A DNA stretch of 64,000 bases from Calothrix sp. HK-06. GTDB taxonomy: Bacteria; Cyanobacteriota; Cyanobacteriia; Cyanobacteriales; Nostocaceae. The position numbers and the translations under genes are program-made. Positions 1-7,136 of the stretch are shown here, piece by piece (position 1 is the stretch's first letter; every line of letters begins with the position of its first letter). Below the pieces are notes generated by a model. It saw nothing but the letters and a program-made list of their open reading frames with translations. It searched no databases and was not told where the DNA came from. The stretch is from contig NZ_MRCD01000018.1 in assembly GCF_001904745.1 (NCBI RefSeq), positions 1 through 64,000 on the forward strand. The letters run 5' to 3'.

Positions 1-244
1 AAGTTGCGTTTACCTCATGATATAACCCGTCTTTTTCGTCATATCTCCACCCGCGTTTAACACCGTCTTTGTCTCTTGTCCATGCTTCAAACTCTGCTGC
101 ACTCAGAGTATTACGTTTTTCTGTTAGCGTTGAAACTGTCGTACTAAGTCTAAAAGCCAGTTTTTTCTCATCCAGGGGGTCAATTTTGATTGGTTGAGTG
201 TTATATGGTTGAGAATAGCTTGTATTCGCGAGATTTTGATGCAT
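1..244 (-). CDS. Hypothetical protein, N-terminal part, runs off the window
   Basis: An open frame of 81 codons starts at an ATG (complement of 242-244) and continues past the left edge without a stop. The peptide starts MHQNLANTSYSQPYN and is polar, with a charged stretch TRDKDGVKRGWRYDEKDG near the edge. I do not recognise the family. It is transcribed in the same direction as the broken ribbon-helix-helix gene just upstream, so the two may form a small accessory operon. The ribosome-binding site is weak, so the start is uncertain. Confidence 0.4.
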   Translation of the reverse strand, partial: MHQNLANTSYSQPYNTQPIKIDPLDEKKLAFRLSTTVSTLTEKRNTLSAAEFEAWTRDKDGVKRGWRYDEKDGLYHEVNAT

Positions 245-312
245 TTATACTACTTTGCATCACCAGTAACGCACCCTCAAATTTTGCAAGTTGGTTGGTG
301 ACAGTTTCAAGT

Positions 313-583
313 TTATTTTAAACATGCTGTTAATCTGCTTTCATGCTCAGGGTTGGCGCCACCTGTAGTATTTTGTTTTAGGCGCCAGAATTCTTCCTCT
401 AATTCGTATAGACGTATTTCTACACTACCGGATACACCAGGTATGTCACCCAAGACATGATTTAACCCTTGTATTACAAGGTCGGTGGCAGTAGTATTAA
501 GCTCGGCAGCTTTGGCACGAAGCGCGTCGGCGCTTGGGTTTCGGCAACTTAAAGTTGATAGATTCACGCTCGACCTTTGCCAT
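313..583 (-). pseudogene. Ribbon-helix-helix/Arc-like small protein, frameshifted after codon 16
   Basis: The good start is an ATG at 581-583 preceded by a GAGGGTG Shine-Dalgarno. It encodes MAKVERESINFKLPKP, a typical opening of a short DNA-binding antitoxin-like protein. The frame then shifts by +1 around 543-550. The rest, beginning SADALRAKAAELNTTATD and ending near 313, is in the next frame and is rich in helix-forming residues. Without the shift the protein would be about 89 aa. The shift lies next to AGCGCC and a CCCA run. It is most likely a broken gene; a sequencing error or a +1 recoding site is possible. The family call rests on pattern only. Confidence 0.5.
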
Positions 584-760
584 ATCTACACCCTCGTATA
601 TACCCTGTGTAGATTTTACGGTAAAAATGGCGCCTTTAATAATTTAAATGTAATAGTACTAAACTACTTGTGCATAAAAATAGAAACTAGACATACAAGA
701 AGAATGAAGGGTTAAATTAAGCCCCCACAAACACTTTCACTTTTCTTAAATCAACTACAT

Positions 761-1114
761 ATGATTAAACACATTTACGCTACGGTAAGCATGACAATTT
801 TAGCAACCGCACTAGTTTCCAGCACCGCAATAGCTGCACAACCTACTGCAAAAGTTATATCCCACAGTTGTAACGATGCTGTGTACTCTACAAAACAGAC
901 AATGTTAGCTAGTTCACGCCCAGTACAGCCCAATAAAGGCCTACCAATTGCGGCGCCTTCTGGTGGTGGAACTAAAAAGAAAGATTGTGTAACTACTAAT
1001 GCACCTGCCACTAATGGAAAAGGAGAAAATGGTACTAACCGTTGTACAACTTGCACCTACTCAACCAATGGGCATGTGACGGTCAATTGTCTGTTTATAA
1101 AAACTAAAAATTGA
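761..1114 (+). CDS. Small secreted cysteine-containing protein, unknown function
   Basis: This is a 117-aa protein with a clear Sec signal peptide: MIKHIY, a hydrophobic core, then cleavage probably after AIAA. The mature part is low in complexity (Pro, Gly, Thr, Asn) and has five cysteines, including a CTTCTY motif near the end, which suggests disulphides or metal binding in the periplasm or outside the cell. No family was recognised. It stands alone and is followed by a rho-independent terminator at 1225-1253. A long overlapping frame on the other strand lacks a plausible start context and was discarded. Confidence 0.6.
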   Translation: MIKHIYATVSMTILATALVSSTAIAAQPTAKVISHSCNDAVYSTKQTMLASSRPVQPNKGLPIAAPSGGGTKKKDCVTTNAPATNGKGENGTNRCTTCTYSTNGHVTVNCLFIKTKN

Positions 1115-1224
1115 AGTTCGCCTTGATAATAAATAACCCAATAATGTCAGAGTTACAACTGCTTAGTAGAGGACAGATAAGTCAAGAGCTACAAGAATCT
1201 CAAGTTTGAATAAATAACAATAAA

Positions 1225-1253
1225 GCGCTCCTAATTATTGGGGCGCCTTTTTT
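1225..1253 (+). terminator. Rho-independent terminator after the secreted-protein gene
   Basis: The stem GCGCTCC pairs with GGGGCGC (one G-U) across an 8-nt loop and is followed by a run of six T. The right arm contains a GGCGCC palindrome. Confidence 0.75.
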
Positions 1254-1260
1254 GTACTAA

Positions 1261-1280
1261 ATGTGAACCACGGTTCACAT
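1261..1280. promoter_or_regulatory. Palindromic operator-like site, copy 1
   Basis: The site reads ATGTGAACC, a 2-bp centre AC, then GGTTCACAT: a perfect 9+9 inverted repeat. Nearly the same site (TGTGAACC-GT-GGTTCAC) occurs at 45501-45517. The form is that of a binding site for a dimeric repressor. The regulator is unknown. Confidence 0.45.
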
Positions 1281-1404
1281 GGAAAGGTCAGGTTTTACAG
1301 TCTTTTTTGACAAAGGAATCCATGATTATCAACAATTCTTTACGAACAGTCTGCATTTTATAAAGAAGTGCAATATATATTAGTGCTTCGGGGAGCAAAC
1401 AAAT

Positions 1405-1434
1405 AAAAAAGGCATCCTGAACACCTTGGATACC
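1405..1434 (-). terminator. Terminator of the amine oxidase gene
   Basis: On the minus strand GGTATCC pairs with GGATGCC (one U-G) around a 10-nt loop, followed by six T. It lies about 85 bp beyond the stop codon of the amine oxidase. Confidence 0.7.
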
Positions 1435-1520
1435 TTTTAATAAACTCAAGAAATATTGAAAATTTTATGTATAGTTAATTAAAAATATAAAGAACGTTGA
1501 AGAACGAGTTGCGGTTTTAT

Positions 1521-3041
1521 TTAAGCAGCAACCGCTACTTGTGCGCGCTTTTGAATTGTGTGTACGTTGTTTACTTTCGTTGTAGTAGGTATAGAAGCAC
1601 TTCTATGAGATACGATATCGTAAATAGCTTCTAATGCTGACTCGATAGAACCTTGTAACCAAGCGGGGTATTTTGAGCAATGTTCACCTGCAAAGAATAA
1701 GGTGTTTTGTGGTCTTGCTGCTTCTAAGTAGCTAGCTGTATAATTTTCTTCATCCCAATGTACTGTACAACCGCCTGCACTCCATTCGTAGTTACCCCAA
1801 GCTATTGATGCACTCTCTAATATCATTCCTGATTGTTGGAGTTCAGGATGTACGTTACTTACTACTTCTTTTACATAGCTGTGACGTTGTTGTTCGGTCA
1901 TATTTCCTAAACGGTCTGCATCATCACCGATTGTGTAGCTTGCTAACATTACACTACCGCGTTCAGGGTTAAATTTAACACTGGGGTAGTAGGTTTGACG
2001 AACTCCGGCGCCGCTGAATGATGCTCCACCTTTAATTCCTTGGGATGCCCAGAAGTTTTCTTTAGTATGAAAAGCTACTTTTGTTGCAGGGCAGTATACT
2101 GTGTTATTGATAGAGTCGATTTTTCTAGCGTCGAATCCTTCTAATTCCATTTTTCTCATTACAGAGAAGGGAATTGTGCAAAGTACATAGTCGCAACGAC
2201 GGGTTTGTTTATGTCCATTTTCTAGGTAGTCAATTTCTGTATAGTTAGAGCGAACACGGATTGCGACTACTGGTTGGTTACATTTGATGGGTGCAGATAT
2301 TGATTCTACTAAGCGGTCGATTAAAAGTTGTGTACCACCTTTAATTTGTAGTAAGTCGTGGCTAGTTTCTGTTACGATGTCGCCAAGGAATGTATCTAAT
2401 GCTTTGCTGCAACGTGCGCGGAAACCTGGGTTTTCTTGAACGAATTTTTGTAGGTCGATGGTTTCACAGTTGGCGTTAAAATATGGTGCTAAGTCGAGGC
2501 GTTCCAATTCATCCATTAAGTGTGAGCGTAAGTCAGAGTCTAAACTATCACGCAAGCTTCCAGGGGAGATGGTGTTGACGATGGTTTTTAACCATGCTGC
2601 GAAAAGTTTTGTTTGTTGGCTGTAATTGGATGTAAATATTTCTGGATAGCGAGTGCTGAAGAAGTTAGCGGCATCTTTCATGCGGAAGAGGTTTCCTTCC
2701 ATGTTCATAAAAGCGTTTTCTTCTTCAAATACTGTCATGAATTTACATAGTTTGTCGCTTAAGCCCATTTCTTTAACATAATGTAATGTATGTTGGTGGG
2801 AACTGGGGATACGCATTGCTCCTAACTCTGCGTAGGGTGCGTCTGGCTCGTTGCTAAAGCGATGTGTCCAAACTCTACCACCGATGCGTGGGCTTGCTTC
2901 CATGATATCAACTTCGTGACCCATGCGCTCTAATTCCCTTGCAGCAACTAATCCAGCGATTCCTGCTCCTAAGATTGTAATTTTTTTACCGGGTTCAAAG
3001 TTTGCGAATTGAGCCATTTCCAACATAAATTTGGTGTCCAT
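1521..3041 (-). CDS. Flavin amine oxidase (monoamine / L-amino-acid oxidase family)
   Basis: This 506-aa enzyme is predicted to oxidise an amine or L-amino acid with FAD, releasing an imine, ammonia and H2O2. The N-terminus carries the Rossmann dinucleotide motif GAGIAGLVAARELE (about residues 25-38), followed by the acidic ribose-binding residue and the GGRVWT motif typical of the family. The C-terminal FAD motif FFAGEHCSKYPAWLQGSI is present near residue 455. There is no signal peptide, so it is probably cytoplasmic. The start ATG has an AGAGG sequence about 9 nt upstream. The substrate cannot be read from sequence; closest in type are bacterial L-amino-acid oxidases. It is monocistronic. 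Confidence 0.85.
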   Translation of the reverse strand: MDTKFMLEMAQFANFEPGKKITILGAGIAGLVAARELERMGHEVDIMEASPRIGGRVWTHRFSNEPDAPYAELGAMRIPSSHQHTLHYVKEMGLSDKLCKFMTVFEEENAFMNMEGNLFRMKDAANFFSTRYPEIFTSNYSQQTKLFAAWLKTIVNTISPGSLRDSLDSDLRSHLMDELERLDLAPYFNANCETIDLQKFVQENPGFRARCSKALDTFLGDIVTETSHDLLQIKGGTQLLIDRLVESISAPIKCNQPVVAIRVRSNYTEIDYLENGHKQTRRCDYVLCTIPFSVMRKMELEGFDARKIDSINNTVYCPATKVAFHTKENFWASQGIKGGASFSGAGVRQTYYPSVKFNPERGSVMLASYTIGDDADRLGNMTEQQRHSYVKEVVSNVHPELQQSGMILESASIAWGNYEWSAGGCTVHWDEENYTASYLEAARPQNTLFFAGEHCSKYPAWLQGSIESALEAIYDIVSHRSASIPTTTKVNNVHTIQKRAQVAVAA

Positions 3042-3519
3042 GATTTGATACCTCTTAAATAATGTTCTTGAGTTGTTAAAATTTTGGTGTTGAAAGCGGT
3101 AAGGAGTGCTTGGTATTTAGGTTTCAGCCCCTCAACCGCTCATATTTTTAATTACAGGTGAGAATTTGGGTTTATGCAGCGCTCCAGTGGTCAAGGGGGA
3201 AAACTACTGTATATCAAGGTTTTTATTTTTAAGGCGCCACCCCAGTTCAAAACATAAAGCCAGTTTTTTGTATCTTGGCGCCCAATGTTCATCTTAATCG
3301 CGCGGAAAGTAGCGCGAGTATACACTGCAATTGTACAAATAAACTACGGCTAGTGCGGTCAAACTAATTACCACTGGCGCCCAATAAATTCACATGTGAC
3401 AAAACTATCAAGATTAGTATGTATAAGCATTTCGGCTCAGAATTGTAATTATTATCATTGTCAAAACTTAGGTAATCTGCTATAAAATATACAGATAATA
3501 TGTATCATCCTCTTACTGA
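3042..3519. other. Intergenic region between amine oxidase and hsdR
   Basis: This is the divergent promoter region of the two genes. It holds three GGCGCC sites (near 3234, 3275 and 3376) and AT-rich tracts. I saw no convincing gene or RNA. Confidence 0.4.
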
Positions 3520-3600
3520 ATGCCACAGCCAACTTCGCCTAACTTTGAATTTATCGCGCAGCATGACCAACAGCTAGCGCTGCTCCCGGCGCCTTGGCTG
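3520..3600 (+). pseudogene. hsdR: Displaced N-terminus of hsdR (out of frame with the rest)
   Basis: An ATG at 3520 opens MPQPTSPNFEFIAQHDQQLA, which reads like the natural start of this HsdR family, and continues to LLPA. The frame then runs into a TAG at about 3616, while the remainder LAERYFVDDPN sits one frame back. Removing the dinucleotide GC from the GGCGCC at 3588-3593 (making GGCC) restores one continuous protein of about 1,129 residues. The frameshift therefore coincides exactly with a GGCGCC palindrome. Confidence 0.6.
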
Positions 3601-6600
3601 AGAGATATTTTGTAGATGACCCTAATACATGTTTATTAAAGCTGCGGCAGTATGGCGAGTATCTGTTACAGGTAATTGCTGCAAGGGTTCGGATGTATGA
3701 TACTGAGGGTGAGCGTCAAATAGACTTGATGCGGCGCCTTCGGGATAGGGGTGTTTTAAAGCCTAAAGTTTACGATTTGTTTGATGAGTTACGACGCGCG
3801 GGCAACGATGCAAATCATGCGTTTGGTGGTAATCAACGTGTTGCACTTAGTAATCTTAAACACGCGCGCTCGTTGGGTATTTGGTATTACCGTATTGTTA
3901 CCAAGGATAGTGAGTTTTATCCTGGCGCCTTTGTTCCACCACCTGACCCGAAGCAGGAAAATCAAGCTTTATTAGAAGAATTAGCAACGCTGCGTAGTGA
4001 ATTAGAGGCGACACGTACAGCGGCGGAGTTGGCACAGATACGTAAAGAGCAGGAAGAACAGTTAAGGATATCAGCGTCCGAATTAGCGCGCGGGTTATCT
4101 GCGAATAATGCACAATTAGAATTTATTCAAGCAGCGGCAAAAAACGAGTCTACACAAGATATTCAAGAAACTATAGAAAGAGCGCAGGTAGCTTCTGATA
4201 ATATTGATCTGGATGAGCGGGAAACTCGGCGCCTCATCGATGTGCAGTTGCGACAAGCTGGATGGGAGGCAGATTCGGAGAATATCACTTTCGGTAAAGG
4301 TGTTCGTCCAACTAAAGGTAAAAACCTGGCTATTGCTGAAGTTCCTACTGGTGATGGTCGTGCTGACTATATATTATGTGTGGGTTTAATTGTTGTGGCA
4401 GTCGTCGAAGCTAAACGGCAAAGTACTGATGTTTCTGGCGCCGTTGATCAAGCGAAGCGTTATAGTCGCGGTTACATAGTTAGAGGTAGTGAGACTTTAC
4501 CAGGTGGTCCTTGGGGAGAATATAAAGTTCCGTTTGTGTTTGCGACAAATGGGCGCCCGTTTTTAAGGCAGTTGGAAACTAAGAGCGGGATATGGTTTTG
4601 TGATGTACGTAAACCATCAAATATTCGCCGTTCCCTGAGTACTTGGTATTCTCCACAGGGTTTACAAGATTTATTAGCTGTTGATACCGAAACTGCACAC
4701 CAGAAGTTACAGCTTGAAGGGTTTAATTATAATTTGACGCTGCGTGACTACCAAATTAAGGCAATACAAAAGGTAGAAGCTGCGTTGTCAGATGGCGCCA
4801 GACAAATATTAATTGCAATGGCGACCGGGACGGGTAAAACTAAAACTACTATTGCCCTTGTATATAGACTTCTCAAAACAAAACGTTTTCGTCGTGTTTT
4901 ATTCTTAGTTGACCGCAAAGCATTGGGAGAACAAGCATCCAATGCTTTCCATGAAACTAGGATAGAGAACTTACAAACGTTTGCGGATATATTTGATATC
5001 AAAGACCTTGAGGATACGGCGCCGGACAGTGATACAAAAGTACATATATCCACGGTTCAAGCATTTGTAAAACGGATTCTATATCCTAGTGATGACACTT
5101 CCATACCTACGGCTGACCAATATGATTGTATAGTAGTTGACGAATGTCACCGAGGGTATTTACTAGATAGGGAACTTATTGATAGGGAATTGGAGTTTAG
5201 AGACTTTAATGACTATGTATCAAAATACCGTAGGGTCTTAGACCATTTTGATGCTGTCAAAATTGGTTTAACTGCTACACCCGCACTGCACACCACACAG
5301 ATATTTGGTGAACCTGTATATACATATAGCTATAGAGAAGCAGTTATAGAAGGTTGGTTAATAGACTACGGACCACCATATAAAATTGTTACAGCACTCT
5401 CTGAAGATGGTATTGTTTGGGAACCTGGGGAAGAGATGGAATATTTTGACCCCCTCACAGGTACTATCGATACGGTTCATGCACCAGATGAAATTAGAAT
5501 AGATATTGAACAATTTAATAGACAAGTTGTTACAGAGGAGTTTAACAAGGTAGTTTGCGAACAGTTAGCAGAGTATATCGACCCGTTACAAGAAGAGAAA
5601 ACATTAATATTCTGCGTCAACAATAGCCATGCGGATACAGTAGTTCATTTACTTAAATTAGCACTACAAAATAAATATGGCAGCGTTGAAGATGATGCGG
5701 TGGTTAAAATAACAGGCGCCGTAGATAATCCACTACAATTAATTAGACGTTTTAAAAACGAACAAAATCCTAAAATAGCGGTTACTGTAGATTTACTTAC
5801 CACTGGGGTAGATGTTCCAGCTATATGTAATTTAGTATTTATTCGTCGTGTTAACTCCCGCATATTGTACGAACAAATGTTAGGAAGGGCTACACGAAGA
5901 TGTGATGATATTGGTAAAGAGGTATTTAGAATATATGATGCTGTAAACCTCTACGAAGCTTTACAGAAGGTTTCTACAATGAAACCAGTAGTGGTAAATC
6001 CAAAGATTAGTTTTACTCAATTGGTAGAAGAGATTATTACAGTTGAGGATACTAATACTGTTGTTGACCAGCTTATCGTTAAACTGCGGCGCCGTGTTAA
6101 CCTCACCCCCGACCCCTCTCCCGCAAGGAGAGGGGAGGCAAAGGTTGGTGAGAAGGGTGGAACATACAAAACTAATAATCAAAGTATTCAACAACAAATT
6201 GAAATTTTTTCAGGGATGCCATTGGAAGAAATGGTAAATTACTGGCGCCAATCTTCACCGCAGCAACTCAAAGAATGGTTTAACAAGCGTAAGGGAATAG
6301 CTCAGATATTAGATGCCAGGGATGGAGGTAGAAAGCCTGTACTTATATCTCGACATGCTGATGAACTGAGACGAGTTGAAAGGGGTTATGGTGGCGCCCA
6401 AAAACCAGAAGATTATCTAGACAGCTTTACAGCATTCCTGCGGGATAACCTTAATAAAATACCAGCTTTGATAGTAGTTACTCAGCGTCCACGGGAACTT
6501 ACCAGGGCACAACTTAAAGAACTACTTTTATTATTGGATACCGAAGGCTACACCGAACGTGGCTTACAAGTAGCATGGCAACAAAAAACCAGTGAGGACA

Positions 6601-6911
6601 TAGCAGCAAGTATTATTGGTTTCATTCGTCAAGCTACCTTGGGTGATGCTCTAATACCCTATTCAGAAAGGGTAGATAAAGCTATGAAGAAGATTTTATC
6701 ATCACGTAATTGGGCGCCTCCTCAACGTAAATGGTTGGAGAGGATAAAGAAACAGTTGGAGAAAGAAATTATCGTTGATAGAGAATCACTTGACCAAGGA
6801 GAGTTTAAAGCCCAAGGGGGTGGTTTTCAAAGGTTGAATAAGACGTTAGGTGGAGAGTTGGAGAATATATTGGTGCAGATTTTTGAGGAGTTATGGAAAG
6901 ATGTGGGGTGA
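3594..6911 (+). CDS. hsdR: Type I restriction enzyme, R (motor/nuclease) subunit
   Basis: HsdR translocates and cuts DNA as part of the HsdRMS complex. In order, the frame shows a DUF4145-like N-terminal region, a coiled stretch (about 120-200), a PD-(D/E)xK nuclease (RADYILCVG...VVEAKR, about 253-275), a helicase P-loop ATGTGKTKTT (about 408), Walker B DECH (about 515), a second RecA domain and a C-terminal region. The frame opens at a TTG, but the true start is probably the ATG at 3520, separated by a 2-nt insertion (see separate entry). Residues about 836-856 are an in-frame insertion of a dispersed repeat. Its partner hsdM is 10 kb downstream and no hsdS is visible. GGCGCC density is the highest of the window here. 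Activity is doubtful unless the N-terminal shift is a sequencing error. Confidence 0.85.
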   Translation: MAERYFVDDPNTCLLKLRQYGEYLLQVIAARVRMYDTEGERQIDLMRRLRDRGVLKPKVYDLFDELRRAGNDANHAFGGNQRVALSNLKHARSLGIWYYRIVTKDSEFYPGAFVPPPDPKQENQALLEELATLRSELEATRTAAELAQIRKEQEEQLRISASELARGLSANNAQLEFIQAAAKNESTQDIQETIERAQVASDNIDLDERETRRLIDVQLRQAGWEADSENITFGKGVRPTKGKNLAIAEVPTGDGRADYILCVGLIVVAVVEAKRQSTDVSGAVDQAKRYSRGYIVRGSETLPGGPWGEYKVPFVFATNGRPFLRQLETKSGIWFCDVRKPSNIRRSLSTWYSPQGLQDLLAVDTETAHQKLQLEGFNYNLTLRDYQIKAIQKVEAALSDGARQILIAMATGTGKTKTTIALVYRLLKTKRFRRVLFLVDRKALGEQASNAFHETRIENLQTFADIFDIKDLEDTAPDSDTKVHISTVQAFVKRILYPSDDTSIPTADQYDCIVVDECHRGYLLDRELIDRELEFRDFNDYVSKYRRVLDHFDAVKIGLTATPALHTTQIFGEPVYTYSYREAVIEGWLIDYGPPYKIVTALSEDGIVWEPGEEMEYFDPLTGTIDTVHAPDEIRIDIEQFNRQVVTEEFNKVVCEQLAEYIDPLQEEKTLIFCVNNSHADTVVHLLKLALQNKYGSVEDDAVVKITGAVDNPLQLIRRFKNEQNPKIAVTVDLLTTGVDVPAICNLVFIRRVNSRILYEQMLGRATRRCDDIGKEVFRIYDAVNLYEALQKVSTMKPVVVNPKISFTQLVEEIITVEDTNTVVDQLIVKLRRRVNLTPDPSPARRGEAKVGEKGGTYKTNNQSIQQQIEIFSGMPLEEMVNYWRQSSPQQLKEWFNKRKGIAQILDARDGGRKPVLISRHADELRRVERGYGGAQKPEDYLDSFTAFLRDNLNKIPALIVVTQRPRELTRAQLKELLLLLDTEGYTERGLQVAWQQKTSEDIAASIIGFIRQATLGDALIPYSERVDKAMKKILSSRNWAPPQRKWLERIKKQLEKEIIVDRESLDQGEFKAQGGGFQRLNKTLGGELENILVQIFEELWKDVG
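6099..6160 (+). repeat. Dispersed repeat inserted in frame inside hsdR
   Basis: The stretch encodes LTPDPSPARRGEAKVGEKGG, a peptide signature of a common cyanobacterial interspersed repeat (CCCCGACCCCTCTC ... GAGAGGGGAGG hairpin). Related copies lie at 19188-19228, 47043-47140 and 54831-54930. It keeps the hsdR frame open and sits in a linker before the C-terminal domain. Confidence 0.7.
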
Positions 6912-7136
6912 TTGTATCTTTGTGTTGAGGGCGCCAAACTCAAGTAATATAATCAAAATGAACAATACATCAGATAAGTATGCTCATCAGCAAAATAAGA
7001 TATATTATACTCTGATTTTGATATTTTAGCCGTAATAATACTTAAATTACTCTTATTAACTAGAAAACTGAGGGAAATTATGCTTTGCTTATAAACATAA
7101 GTGTTCAATTTTACCTCAATTACTATTTTATAACTT

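Noticed and set aside
485-715. A 76-codon frame on the plus strand
   Set aside because: It overlaps the better supported ribbon-helix-helix gene on the other strand and has no family-like sequence or ribosome-binding site.
1144-1209. A 21-codon ORF (MSELQLLSRGQISQELQESQ...) after the secreted-protein gene
   Set aside because: It is too short to support from one sequence and no strong ribosome-binding site precedes it.
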